The notes: generated by a model not told the origin, from the sequence alone. A DNA stretch of 64,000 nucleotides from Heliocidaris erythrogramma (GCA_025617745.1 CM046870.1:24347501-24411500), one strand, 5' to 3'; positions 1-10,143 are shown, numbered from the stretch's first letter. Numbers and translations are program-made.

Positions 1-659
1 TGTAGTGACCAAATGAATCAGGCTTGTTCATCCTGCCTCGGCGTTCAAAATGAACTTTGGCATTAACTTCTTGTTGGTCTCCGGATGCTTTGTGACACCC
101 CAAGTGGTCTGTCATCGTCTGTCCCGTATTTTCAAGGAATCCAAGCTGTTCTATGGAACCCATTCTTTTCCTCTCAAAGATAATCTCGAATCTGGTAATG
201 AAGAAAAATTAAATAAATTCTCAGAATCTTGAACAAAACTTACACTGAATATTCAAGGCTGCCAAGAAATAGGCTTTACTGTGAAGTAGGAAGCCACTCA
301 TTCAGTCTGCATAGCTGCATGCAGACACGCTGTACAGTTCACAGAGGTTGACCAAAAAAAAGTCCCAATCGGCAGATTGAATGACTAGTTTCCAATTTCA
401 TGATAATGCCAATAAAGGCCACTCATAGGCCCATGCTTATGTGGGAATGTGTCAAACATTCACCGTTGCAGTAGTCATGGTAGTCAAAAACAGACAACAA
501 ACTCTAAGTCTAAGCAAGATTTAATTTTCTTACATTTGCTAGATTACCCGATGCAGGGACTCTTCACTCTTACCATGCTACAAATTTGAGGTTTCAGAGT
601 TGAAAGTGAAATTTTAAATATTATTCTCTCCTGTATGTGTAATCTAGAATGAAAAAATA
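1..659. other. Non-coding stretch, no gene recognised
   Basis: AT-rich sequence with only short open frames. The longest, a 60-codon frame at 50-232 on the plus strand, has no recognisable domain and no splice context I would trust. I see no repeat partner for it in the window. Confidence 0.5.
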
Positions 660-931
660 AAAATACAAACTGGATGCTGACGGGACAGTCTCGATAGCAG
701 TTATCGACAAAAAGGACCCAAAATTTCAGGAAACCCTCTTCAACATTCAAAGGTCACAAAACAACCTGGTAAGTTTTAATCATCTATTATTCAACATAAG
801 TATTTGGATTTAAGTAAACTGCAATATATGAGTTTCAATTAAATATAGCCAAAAATGCACAGTGATGCAGTTTAGGTATGGGATGTGTGTTGGCTGCGTT
901 ACTACACAGTCGGCAATGGCGTGTACCTATG
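660..931 (+). repeat. Duplicated exon-like segment, copy 1
   Basis: About 270 bp that recur 817 bp downstream at 1477-1750, nearly identical (one difference seen, TTGGATTT versus TTGAATTT). The first ~108 bp read as an open frame on the plus strand containing DADGTVSIAVIDKKDPKFQE. It ends at 768 directly before a consensus splice donor, GTAAGT. In this copy an in-frame TAA lies just upstream (658-660), so no intact exon can start at the AG at 646-647. Composition and donor site suggest a captured or decayed exon. I do not recognise the protein family. Confidence 0.55.
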
Positions 932-1271
932 AGTCACATCAGCAAGCAATGGTCATATTGACCATTAGGATCATATACATGTGTGTATACTGGGTATTGG
1001 GGATACAGATGTAATTTTGTTTGAAATGGAGGTTTTTGTGGGCAAACTGATACTTAAGTATCATTCTTTAGATTTTAAGTTATCAGTTCGTTAAGATACA
1101 AAATGTAGAAAGTTATAAAAACTCACATTTACAGCCCTCTTTTTGGTACTTGTTACCCACACCTCCATACGGATGACGACTGCTTTCAATATGTTGCGCA
1201 CTAGTGAGGCCGCTCTACACATGGTTACGCACCGTAGATACGTACGCAGAATGTTACGCACACAAGCTATT

Positions 1272-1409
1272 CTACGAAGACCTGGAAGGGCCAAACTGAC
1301 GACGTAAAAAAATAAAAAATATTACGTACGTACGTAATAATTACTACGTACGTACGTAATATTTTTTTTTTTTTTACGTCGTCAGTTTGGCCCTTCCAGG
1401 TCTTCGTAG
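1272..1409. repeat. Near-perfect hairpin with TACG core
   Basis: The left arm (CTACGAAGACCTGGAAGGGC...) is repeated in reverse complement as the right arm ending at 1409. Between them lie A/T runs and two blocks of alternating TACGTACGTACGTA, themselves palindromic. Total length is 138 bp. It resembles a MITE or an inverted duplication. It sits immediately upstream of the second exon-like copy. Confidence 0.8.
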
Positions 1410-1476
1410 GAGATCGACGAACCGATCGCGCCGGTACTACTACGAGCGCTGAGGGCTCCCTTCATCATAATCGTGA

Positions 1477-1750
1477 AAAATACAAACTGGATGCTGACGG
1501 GACAGTCTCGATAGCAGTTATCGACAAAAAGGACCCAAAATTTCAGGAAACCCTCTTCAACATTCAAAGGTCACAAAACAACCTGGTAAGTTTTAATCAT
1601 CTATTATTCAACATAAGTATTTGAATTTAAGTAAACTGCAATATATGAGTTTCAATTAAATATAGCCAAAAATGCACAGTGATGCAGTTTAGGTATGGGA
1701 TGTGTGTTGGCTGCGTTACTACACAGTCGGCAATGGCGTGTACCTATGAG
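1477..1750 (+). repeat. Duplicated exon-like segment, copy 2
   Basis: Second copy of the 660-931 segment. The exon-like frame ends at 1585 before GTAAGT. Unlike copy 1, the upstream frame is open back through the hairpin region to about 1382, so this copy has no stop just before it. It diverges from copy 1 after the shared ACCTATGAG. No function can be assigned. Confidence 0.55.
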
Positions 1751-2216
1751 TGCTACGAGTGTTGCTTTAGCCTTTAGGCCCTACACGTGCACGCATTGTA
1801 GGTATGTGCAAATGCAACGGTACCGCGAGCGCCGAGTACGGCGAGAAAGCTTGTTCACATTCTGTTCGCAAGTGACATCGCCTCTGCATACATCCCAATT
1901 GAAAATCAGCTCTCTCGAGCGAGCGCAAATCGGCGCAACTTTCTCGAGGCCGTATTTGAGCAGCCCAGATTCTGCACTTTCGATACATATAAGTTTCAAT
2001 GTGGACATCCACCATCCAGAAATTGATATCATCGCTTGAAATTTTAGAAAAGTTTTGGCCGTTTTCATCATCGAATTTCATCAGTAAAATGAGTAAAATA
2101 TTTATTAAAACAGTGAACATAACTTTTGTTAATTATCAAAGTATGAAATGATTCATTTTGACTAGATTCTAGACATGCGCCAGCTTTCAAATAGGTCACG
2201 CAGGAAACTCTTGCAC
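1751..2216. other. Non-coding stretch
   Basis: Overlapping open frames occur on both strands (for example 1767-2120 minus, 117 codons). They lie in moderately GC-rich sequence and show no recognisable protein motif. No RNA or repeat is identified. Confidence 0.4.
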
Positions 2217-2832
2217 AGAAGCCAGGCCGCCGGTAACTCCAAGGAGCTCCAAGTACAACTATCCAAAGTCGACCTAGCCCATTTTATGGCTAATTGCATC
2301 GCTTGATTTCGGCAGGTAAGATAGAAATTTGTACTTACACTTTAAGAGAATTACTGTAACTATGTAGCAGGCTCTTTGATTTTACGATTTAACGATTGTT
2401 TTGATGAAAAAAATGGAATTTCCTCGCCGAGCTGATCTTTTCCCCGTACTGTACCGTCGATTCAAATGACTCGATCGCACTGTGTGTAATGTACCGTATA
2501 TACGTCGCTGACTCGATCACACAGTGCGATCGAGTCATTTGAATCGACGGTACAGTACGGGGAAAAGATCGGCTCTGCGAGGAAATTCCATTTTTTTCAT
2601 TGAAACAATCGTTAAATCGTAAAATGAAGGAGCCTGCTACATAGTTACAGTAATTTTCTTGAAGTGTAAGTACAAATTTCTATCTTACCTGCCGAAATTA
2701 AGCGATGCAATTAGCCATAAAGCGGGCGAGGTCGACTTTGGATAGTTGTACCTGGAGTTAGGCCGCCGGGTGCGCCGGGCCAAGAGCTGGCACTCGGTCG
2801 ATGATACCCCGCCAGTGGTCTGGCTTCTGACA
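2217..2832. repeat. Long hairpin with ~240-bp arms
   Basis: The sequence from about 2244 to 2486 is repeated in reverse complement from 2518 to about 2758, with a 31-bp loop and only scattered mismatches. Homology resumes further out (CAGAAGCCAG on both sides), after an insertion of ~50 bp in the right arm. Both arms, read toward the loop, carry the same short open frame (LQVQLSKVDLA) followed by a donor-like CAG/GTAAGA. A gene fragment may therefore have been captured and inverted. Total span is about 615 bp. Confidence 0.8.
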
Positions 2833-3488
2833 GACCGTTGGACGTGGTGGGCGCGGCAGAGATGGCGCATCTGACACTGGTCAAATGTTTTTGTCGTGAA
2901 TTATGATTTATGAATCAAACATATCCGCATTTCTATGAATTTGACTGTCATTATACTTTCTTTTCAAATATGATTATGTAATTCTTGGGGGAAAAATAAA
3001 TTTCAACTTTCTCTTCAATCTGAATTCAATTGATTAAAAATCAAATTGATGAATATTTTTATTAATTCTAATTTAAAATTATTTTTTTTTTATTATTTTC
3101 AGCTTTTATTTTGTGTTTGTTAAATCATTATAAATTAAAAGTCACCCTGAATCAAACTCTATTTTAATGTGTTTTTTTATACATAATATTCTTCGTTTTC
3201 TACAAAATACAATTGTAACAAATATTTTCCATATTTCGCATAACATAAGTTAATTAGCATAAATCAATATACTTACTGTTAAGAAAGTAACTAATTAGTA
3301 GCTGCTCCAGGCTCAATTTCAGCTTTCCATTGATACCTAGATCACTTCAAAAGTCTCAGAAATAGAGAAGTTATGCGTGTGTTTATAGTGTGACATGAAA
3401 TTCCCTCCATCAGTAGGTGATATTGGTCACACATTTTTTCATGCCCTCCATTGGTTTTACATTAAGACAGTGGCCGGAAATATGCGAG
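2833..3488. other. AT-rich intergenic DNA
   Basis: Strongly AT-rich with T runs. No open frame, repeat partner or RNA gene is recognised. It ends at the 5' LTR of the retrotransposon. Confidence 0.5.
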
Positions 3489-3707
3489 TGTAGTAGGAAT
3501 TACCCCCACCCCCTATAGGGCTTTACCCATTAGAGGGCGCCATACATCTTTGGGCACGAGACTGGGTGGAAATTATGCTGAACCGAACAAGACTGACCGA
3601 ACTGGAAACTACAGAACCTTTAGTCTCGGTAAGTTCGGCGCTTTTCACCATTTACAGTAAGTTAAGTATTTACTCGTGTAGTTGAGGTCCTTAAGACCAA
3701 ACCTACA
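3489..3707 (+). repeat. 5' LTR
   Basis: Direct repeat of 11703-11921, 219 bp in both, differing at one position (CATACATCTTT here, CATACACCTTT in the 3' copy). The termini TGTAG...CTACA form a perfect 5-bp inverted repeat. It contains a donor-like CGGTAAGTTCG. No obvious TATA box is seen. The sequence just after it (TTATTGACGCTGC) lacks the usual TGG start of a primer-binding site. Confidence 0.95.
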
Positions 3708-4710
3708 TTATTGACGCTGCTTGCAGATCTGAATTTTGCCTTTGTGGGCGAATTTTGTCTCGTAATTTTTTGACACAGCGGGCACAGCTGCCCATATACG
3801 CATAGGCATCTTGTGCGACCCCGTGCGTTGGGCTAAGCTGCTCGCTGTGACTGATATTGGAATCACAGTAGGGTAAAATTTTGATTATTGTCGAAAGCAG
3901 GGCTGCTAGGTCGGCCTTGTTTATTTTGAACGTTGTAATATATATTTTTGTGCGTTTGGTGTGAGTGTCATCGGTCGGGCTGAGTTATTGGCCCGGCTTG
4001 AGGCATTTTTCTGAGTTTTTTTAGTCGTCTGTCCCAGTGTAGTTCCGGCGAATTTTTGCCGGGGTTTTTTCCGTTGGGGGTGAGAAGGCTAGTGCTATAC
4101 ACGTGTGTCCTTGTTTTGCTTCTGTCACGGGTGTTGGGCATTAGTTAAGGCTGTGAGGTGTCTATTTTGGTGTCTTTTTAAGGTGATTGTCGTTGTGCGT
4201 GTGCTTTTGGGGTGTGAAAGTGGGTTATTTGTCAGTTTGAGTGTTCGTTTCGTCTGCTCACTATTTGTTGTTAGCGCGTAGGTTCTCGCAAGGGCCTGGG
4301 CTGGAACGGATACTCGTATAGCTATAGTGGTTGTGGCTGGCGGAGGGATACTCTTTGGGCTTTCCGTCGTGGATCGACGCCATCTTGTTTTCTTGTGCTG
4401 TGCAAATCCGTGCAGATCGACGCAGACGTCAGCTTTCTGTAGAGAACGTCAATTGATCCTTAATTAGGTAAGTCTTTGGTATTTTTTATCCGTTTTCATT
4501 TATATAGTGAACTGTTTCTGAGTTTGAGTGGGTATATTGTGCCCTGTTCGGGTTTGTTTTGGGCAGGTTTCTGCGCCAGAACGCTTGGAGTTTCGAGCTA
4601 GTCTAGTGGTCTATAGTGGTAGGCTGTGTGTAGTCTATTGTGTGAGTGAGTTTATGGTTTCTGCTTGTGTTGCGTGTGGACCCACCCACTCGTTGTAGTG
4701 CGGGAGTCCG

Positions 4711-4750
<40 letters not shown>

Positions 4751-4921
4751 AAAGAAAATAATTTTGTGACGGTGTGTGGTGTGATTATTCGTGTGTGAGT
4801 GTATTAGCGAGATTTCGTTAATAAATTAGGAAACTCCAAGTGTTGTAATATTTTCCTGTCGGGTAGTTTAGGACTGGACGGGAATAAGCGGTTATTTTAG
4901 AGTAGTTTTTAGATCGTCGCA
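3708..4921 (+). other. Retrotransposon 5' leader with A34 tract
   Basis: Untranslated leader of about 1.2 kb between the 5' LTR and the first gag-like frame. It is G/T-rich and has a pure A run of 34 bases at 4715-4748. There is a donor-like AGGTAAGTCT near 4465. No frame of note is present. Leaders this long are unusual but not unknown in this order. Confidence 0.7.
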
Positions 4922-5482
4922 ATGACGGAGGGGGAGGATAGGCTCCCCATCAATATGTGTTCCTACGAGGAACTTGCATCAATGCCGGGGCTCAACCCCG
5001 TGCAGGCCGGGATCATTTTAGGGCTCCGGACTGAGCATGGGAATATAACCCCTGAATTATTTGTGGCATTTCCAGGGCTTACAGAGTCCCGGGGGCTGGT
5101 TGACCAATTCGACTTTGCTACTCGGGACGTAGAGAGCACCTGGGTCACAGAGGGGACGCCCCTTCAGGGTGGGGGCAAAGGGGGTGTTTACACCAGTACC
5201 CCCAACGGGGCTAGGGCCCACGTAGGACAAAGGGGGGCAATAGACCATCAGTACCCCTATGATATTTATCCGCCTCCCTCAGGGGATGTGTCGCGCAAAT
5301 CCCGGGGCGTAGCCCCGAGTATGTCTCACATTCCCGGGGGGCCCCAATATAGAGCTGGGAAAACCCAGGGGAGGGCGGACCTATTAGTTATCGGCGGATG
5401 GGGAGGGCAGGTGAGGTTCCCATGGAGTCCGGGGGGTGTTCATGGAGGGGGGCGGGGTACGTCAGCCCCCCTACCCGAGTAG
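4922..5482 (+). CDS. Retrotransposon ORF1: gag N-terminal part with helix-hairpin-helix motif
   Basis: 186 codons from ATG at 4922. Residues ~8-46 (INMCSYEELASMPGLN... then AGIILGLRTEHG) match the pattern of a ComEA-type helix-hairpin-helix DNA-binding motif: a conserved IN, then an LPG-like turn, then an II-R---G tail. The rest is Gly/Pro/Ser-rich and probably disordered. The frame ends at 5482 and overlaps the next frame (open from 5415) by 68 nt. ORF2 is in another register, +1 relative to this one, across a G-rich stretch. The two frames probably once formed one Gag. Whether the shift is programmed or an indel cannot be told here. The HhH call is pattern-based. Confidence 0.65.
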   Translation: MTEGEDRLPINMCSYEELASMPGLNPVQAGIILGLRTEHGNITPELFVAFPGLTESRGLVDQFDFATRDVESTWVTEGTPLQGGGKGGVYTSTPNGARAHVGQRGAIDHQYPYDIYPPPSGDVSRKSRGVAPSMSHIPGGPQYRAGKTQGRADLLVIGGWGGQVRFPWSPGGVHGGGRGTSAPLPE

Positions 5483-6734
5483 TCCCCCAATAGGGGGCTC
5501 ATTTTGGCAAGCCAGCCAGAGGGGCACTGCGGTGGGAAGGGACCACCGGGTCTCGTCACACCTGGGGTTTAGTTCCAGGGACATTCGGGAGGAATTTCAA
5601 CCCCAATTAGGCCGGGAATGCTTAAGGGATAGTCATGGAAGGGGCAACCCCCTTTCAGGGTATCCAGGGGGTCCTATAGGGTCCCCCCTTTTTCCTGAAG
5701 AGCAAGATTATAGGTGCTCTGCTCCTAGGAGGGGTAAGCTTGGGGAAAATGCAGGTAGGCCAGCCTACCAGCCGCTTCCCAGAACTATCTCCTTCGACGG
5801 GCGGGGAAACTGGAAGGCATTCTTCCATAAATTCACGGCTTTTGCCGACCGGCAGGGGTGGGAATCTCCCCAACGACTAGATCAACTTAGTTGGTGCCTG
5901 GAAGGAAAAGCGGGAGAGTATTTGAGCTTGGCTCTTGAGAGGGAGCCAGACTTGGAGTATTTCTCGCTCGTACGCAAATTGTCGGAGCGATTCGGGGAGG
6001 GCGGGTTGCCGGAATCCGCCCAACTCGAGTTCGCGGCGGCCAAGCAGGGACCAGAAGAGTCTCTGCCCGATTGGTCCGATCGGGTGCTCGGGTTAGCCCT
6101 TCGGGCGTTTCCCGGGGGCCAGGGGTCGTATGTACAACAGCAGGCCATTCTCCGTCTGTGCCAGGGGTGCTCAAATCGGGAGGCGGGGTGTCATACGCTG
6201 ACTCAACACCCCGCCACCGTAGAAGAAGCCGAAAAAACTATCCAGTGGCACCAGCATGTACACAGGGCTATGTACGGGCGTGGGCGACCTGTCAAGGCTG
6301 TGGCCTTGAAGGACGAGGGGGATTTCAAAGTCCGCAAAATAGACCTACCCCCTCAATCGTCGAGCCGTCCCCCTGGAGACCGGCAGCGCGCCGCATTGGG
6401 TGAGCCTCGGGGCCGCCTAGAGGCCCGGGTAACCGATTTGGATGCCCGGGTAGCCGGTTTGGATACCCGGGTAGCAAATTTAGAGCGGGACCTCCGGAAG
6501 GTCCTAGAGGCCCTGCAGTCCAGGCCGGGGGCTTCCCGGGAGCGAGCTAAGTCCCCGGGGGGCGATCGGTGTTATGCCTGCGGGGGGCACGGACATTTCC
6601 GGAAGGATTGCCCCACAGCCAAGGGAGACAAAGGGAACGTGCGGGTTTCCTTTGTCAACTGTCCTGAGGAGGAAAACTCCAGCGGGTCGGAGGCAGAGGC
6701 CAGCCCCCGGCCCGACCCGAAAGAGGCCAACTAA
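5415..6734 (+). CDS. gag: Retrotransposon Gag (capsid-like region and zinc knuckle)
   Basis: The frame is open from 5415 with no early ATG (the first possible starts are GTG at 5436 or ATG at 5442), consistent with continuation from ORF1. A Gly/Pro-rich linker is followed by a capsid-like helical segment starting near TISFDGRGNWKAFFHKF (about residues 118-275). Next comes a short coiled coil built on three 21-nt repeats (LDARV, LDTRV, LERDL; 6415-6490). A CX2CX4HX4C zinc knuckle (CYACGGHGHFRKDC) then binds nucleic acid in this family. Gag forms the virus-like particle. The stop at 6732 overlaps the pol frame, which is open from 6668, in the -1 register. GGAAAAC at 6671-6677 lies in the overlap, but it is not a canonical slippery heptamer. 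Confidence 0.85.
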   Translation, partial: GSHGVRGVFMEGGGVRQPPYPSSPPIGGSFWQASQRGTAVGRDHRVSSHLGFSSRDIREEFQPQLGRECLRDSHGRGNPLSGYPGGPIGSPLFPEEQDYRCSAPRRGKLGENAGRPAYQPLPRTISFDGRGNWKAFFHKFTAFADRQGWESPQRLDQLSWCLEGKAGEYLSLALEREPDLEYFSLVRKLSERFGEGGLPESAQLEFAAAKQGPEESLPDWSDRVLGLALRAFPGGQGSYVQQQAILRLCQGCSNREAGCHTLTQHPATVEEAEKTIQWHQHVHRAMYGRGRPVKAVALKDEGDFKVRKIDLPPQSSSRPPGDRQRAALGEPRGRLEARVTDLDARVAGLDTRVANLERDLRKVLEALQSRPGASRERAKSPGGDRCYACGGHGHFRKDCPTAKGDKGNVRVSFVNCPEEENSSGSEAEASPRPDPKEAN

Positions 6735-9403
6735 GGACTGGGTTGCCGGGCAACCAGGCGGCTGAAAAGCACCTGGGAATGCCGGTTTCTGACAAAACCT
6801 GGTCAGAAGACGCCTCCAAGGAGCTGGGAGAGGTTTTCACTGCAGGGGATCCAGTAGTGGGGGCATTTTCCCAGTATATAGCGGAAGTCACCACTTCCGA
6901 ACTTCCAACCAGTCCAAGGGAGACCATTTCTTTGGATCCGAGGCCGGATATTGCCTCGAGTCCGGAACCGGAATCCGATGAGATAGAAGAAGTGGTAGTT
7001 TGCCGACTTCAGTCTTCTTCTTCGCTCAGTGTCCCTATAGTTATAGGGGGTCACCCCCTTAGAGCAATAGTGGATACGGCGGCTGAAGTCTCTATCATCT
7101 CCGATCGGGTGCTGCAACACCTGAAACCGCAGCCGAAAGAGCTCCGGAATGCCATATTACATGCGGCGGGTAGAGACATGAGCATGAAGGGGACAATAGT
7201 GGGGCCGGTGAGTATTCAGTTGGGGGAACAAACGTTCTCTGAGCGGCTGTATGTTGCACCTATCACAGATGATATGCTACTGGGAATGGATTTTCTCGGG
7301 AAACATAGGGCAATTATACATTTGTTTCACCCGAAGCTGGTGCTAGGGGGAGAAGAGATTCCCATGCTACATGGGGATAATCCCAGGCAGATGGGTGTAG
7401 CAAGGGTCCATGTCCGCAAGAGAATTGTAGTCCCACCTAATACAGTTAAGAGGATAACCGGGGTCCTAGACCAACGGTTAGGGGACTATGTGTTCGAGCC
7501 ACTGTCGGGTCACTCATTCCTCTTGATTCCTTGTTCCGTGCACGGGGCGGGGAACGAGATGGAGGTATATGTGGTTAACCCCACGGACCGGCACCGGAAA
7601 ATTACCTGTGCGGACGTCCTTGGGGAGGCACATGAACTCCAGGCCGAGGTCTCTCAGGTGGCTTCCTCTGTAAGCTTTGACGGGGAGATCTCCCAAGTCA
7701 AAACAGGGGGGACCGAGGGGTTCCCACCCCACCTAGCCGAACTGTTCAAGCAGTCCTCAACCCTTTTATCGGAGGAAGGGCGGGACAAACTCCGGGATTT
7801 ATTAATTCGTTTTTCCGGGGTTTTCGCCCAAGACGAATTCGATTTAGGGAAATTTGAGGGTGTTGAACATTCCATCGATACCGAAAATGCAGCCCCGGTT
7901 AAACAGAAAATGAGGCGTACTCCGCTGAATTTTGCCGGGGAAGAAAAGGCGCATCTGGACAAGATGACTAGGGCAGGGATAATCCAACCTTCCCAGTCCG
8001 AGTGGGCCTCGGCCCCGGTCTTAGTCCGGAAGCGTGACGGGGGTGTCCGGTGGTGTATAGATTACCGGGCACTAAATGCGGTAACTCGGAAAGATGTTTA
8101 CCCGCTACCGAATATCGAGGAATGTTTGGACACGCTAGTTGGTAACGCTTGGTTCTCTAAGCTGGATGCGAATTCGGCTTACTACCAAGTAAAAATAAAA
8201 GCGGGAGACAGGAAGAAAACCGCTTTTACCACAAAGTACGGGCTCTATGAGTTTGTGCGGATGGGATTTGGTCTGTGTAATGCGCCAGCGACTTTTTCGC
8301 GGGCGATGGACCTAATCCTAAGGGGAATAAATTGGCAGACTGTCCTGGCCTTCCTGGATGATGTTGTTGTCTTGGGAAAGTCGGTGGAAGACCACCTAGC
8401 CAATCTGGAGGAAGTCCTGGGAAGGTTCGCTAAATTTGGGCTTAAATTGAAGCCTAAAAAGTGCGTTCTATTCCAGGAAAAGGTGGAGTTCTTGGGGAGG
8501 GAGGTGAGCGCTAACCGGGTTCAGCTCCGGGAGGAGCATATCCGGGCGGTCCGCCAGTGGCCCACTCCAAGAACTACAAGACAAGTCGAACAATTCCTGG
8601 GCCTGGCCAACTATCACCGGGCGTTCATCAAGGGCTTTGCTGCTACTGCAGTTCCCCTCTACCGGATCACTGGGAAACAGCAGTTTCAATGGGGAATAGA
8701 ACAACAGCAAGCCTTTGAAGGAATTAAAGACAGTCTCACGGAGGCACCGGTACTCACTATGCCTAACGGCCAGGATTTATTTATTCTGGACACTGATGCT
8801 TCTAATGAGGCCATCGGGGCAGAACTCCTTCAGATACAAGAAGGGGAAGAGAGGGTGGTGTCCTATGGCAGTTGTGCGCTCACCGCAGAACAACGGCGGT
8901 ACTGCGTAACTCGGCGAGAACTGCTGGCGGTGGTTAAATTCACTCGGCAGTACCGCCATTATCTGCTAGGGAAGCCGTTTGTGGTCCGCACGGATCACAG
9001 TAGCCTCACATGGCTTCTCCATTTTAAGTACCCCCAGGGGCAACTAGCCCGCTGGATGGAGGAGCTCAGTCAGTATGACCTGCGCCTGGAACATCGTCCG
9101 GGCAAGAAGCATGCCAATGCTGATGCTCTGTCTAGAGTCCCACTAGCAGAGCCGCTTTGTGAAGAGTACCGGTTGGGTTTTAGTTTAGAACACCTGCCGT
9201 GCGGAGGGTGCGGATACTGTTCCAAGGCTCACAAGAACTGGGCCACTTTCGGCGATGTGGTCGATAATGTGGTTCCCCTTGCTGGCCGGGCCGCAAGGGT
9301 GAAGGCCATGTTTGAGTCAGGGCTAGAGAAGAGTTTTGGAGCGACTCATGTGGTAGTCTGCACTTCGTCGGCGGGGGCCGGAGCTGTGGTGGGGAACCCA
9401 TAG
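6668..9403 (+). CDS. pol: Retrotransposon Pol part 1: protease, reverse transcriptase, RNase H
   Basis: The frame is open from 6668. The first near-start is TTG at 6743, so expression by -1 frameshift from Gag is likely. Counting from 6743, the aspartyl protease motif is at residues ~111-113 and reads DTA rather than the usual DT/SG, with a later LLGMDFL flap-core match. Reverse transcriptase motifs run in order (WCIDYRALNAVT, FSKLDANSAYYQV, then FLDD with the catalytic Asp pair at 539-540). RNase H follows with FILDTDAS (Asp ~685) and a downstream RTDHSSLTWL. The frame stops at 9401, and integrase continues in another register. PR cuts the polyprotein; RT/RH copy the RNA into DNA. Confidence 0.93.
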   Translation, partial: GGKLQRVGGRGQPPARPERGQLRTGLPGNQAAEKHLGMPVSDKTWSEDASKELGEVFTAGDPVVGAFSQYIAEVTTSELPTSPRETISLDPRPDIASSPEPESDEIEEVVVCRLQSSSSLSVPIVIGGHPLRAIVDTAAEVSIISDRVLQHLKPQPKELRNAILHAAGRDMSMKGTIVGPVSIQLGEQTFSERLYVAPITDDMLLGMDFLGKHRAIIHLFHPKLVLGGEEIPMLHGDNPRQMGVARVHVRKRIVVPPNTVKRITGVLDQRLGDYVFEPLSGHSFLLIPCSVHGAGNEMEVYVVNPTDRHRKITCADVLGEAHELQAEVSQVASSVSFDGEISQVKTGGTEGFPPHLAELFKQSSTLLSEEGRDKLRDLLIRFSGVFAQDEFDLGKFEGVEHSIDTENAAPVKQKMRRTPLNFAGEEKAHLDKMTRAGIIQPSQSEWASAPVLVRKRDGGVRWCIDYRALNAVTRKDVYPLPNIEECLDTLVGNAWFSKLDANSAYYQVKIKAGDRKKTAFTTKYGLYEFVRMGFGLCNAPATFSRAMDLILRGINWQTVLAFLDDVVVLGKSVEDHLANLEEVLGRFAKFGLKLKPKKCVLFQEKVEFLGREVSANRVQLREEHIRAVRQWPTPRTTRQVEQFLGLANYHRAFIKGFAATAVPLYRITGKQQFQWGIEQQQAFEGIKDSLTEAPVLTMPNGQDLFILDTDASNEAIGAELLQIQEGEERVVSYGSCALTAEQRRYCVTRRELLAVVKFTRQYRHYLLGKPFVVRTDHSSLTWLLHFKYPQGQLARWMEELSQYDLRLEHRPGKKHANADALSRVPLAEPLCEEYRLGFSLEHLPCGGCGYCSKAHKNWATFGDVVDNVVPLAGRAARVKAMFESGLEKSFGATHVVVCTSSAGAGAVVGNP

Positions 9404-9426
9404 TAAGAACAGCAAGGCTCCGACCT

Positions 9427-10143
9427 GTGGAAGTCGCGGAGGAGGAACCCTTGCCTGCAGATAGGATGCGGGCTGAACAAGAAAAGGATCCTGCTCTGGT
9501 GGCTTTGGGGAAATGGCTCGATGATCGGCAGGAACCGGATGAGGCCACTATAATGCTGTGGGGTCCGGAGGAGAAATTTCTCTGGATTAATAGGGCCCAG
9601 TTCCTGCGGGTAGAACGAGTCATATGCAAAAACGAGGAGGACCAGGGCGCACGGCTGTTGGTGCCCAGGTCATTGAGGGAGGAAGTCATGCGTGCAAGTC
9701 ATGACATTCCGGCCGCAGGTCATCCCGGCAGGGATCGGACCAAGTCCTACATTCGGGCCAAGTACTTCTGGTACAAAATGGGCAAGGATGTGGCGGATTA
9801 TGTCCGAACTTGCCCGACCTGCAATAGGAACAAGAAGGCCACCAGGTACGGTAAGAGTCCCATGCGGAATTATCACGCAGGGGCTCCCATGGAACGGGTT
9901 CACCTGGATTTTCTGGGGCCATTGCCTAAGTCGTCCCAGGGAAATGAGCATATCCTCATGATGGTGGATCAGTTCACTAAGTGGGTAGAGTGCGTCCCAC
10001 TGCCATCTCAGACAGCGGAGGAGACTGCCCGTGCTGCGGTTGGGGAATTCTTTTGCCGTTTCGGGTATCCGTTCGCTGTTTTTACGGACCAGGGAGAAAT
10101 TTCGAGAGCAGACTTTTCAAAGGTATCTGCAAGGTTCTCCTGA
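9427..10143 (+). pseudogene. pol: Pol part 2: integrase zinc-binding and first catalytic half
   Basis: Continues pol in a new register after the stop at 9401; the frames overlap near 9361-9403. An HHCC zinc domain is visible (His at ~9699 and ~9720, CPTC at ~9811). The integrase core begins with HLDFLGPLP, catalytic Asp at 9907. The second catalytic Asp is in VFTDQG at 10087. Just after it the register is lost and the frame stops at 10143. The break is a single-base-type shift near 10092-10096. Integrase joins the cDNA to host DNA. Confidence 0.88.
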
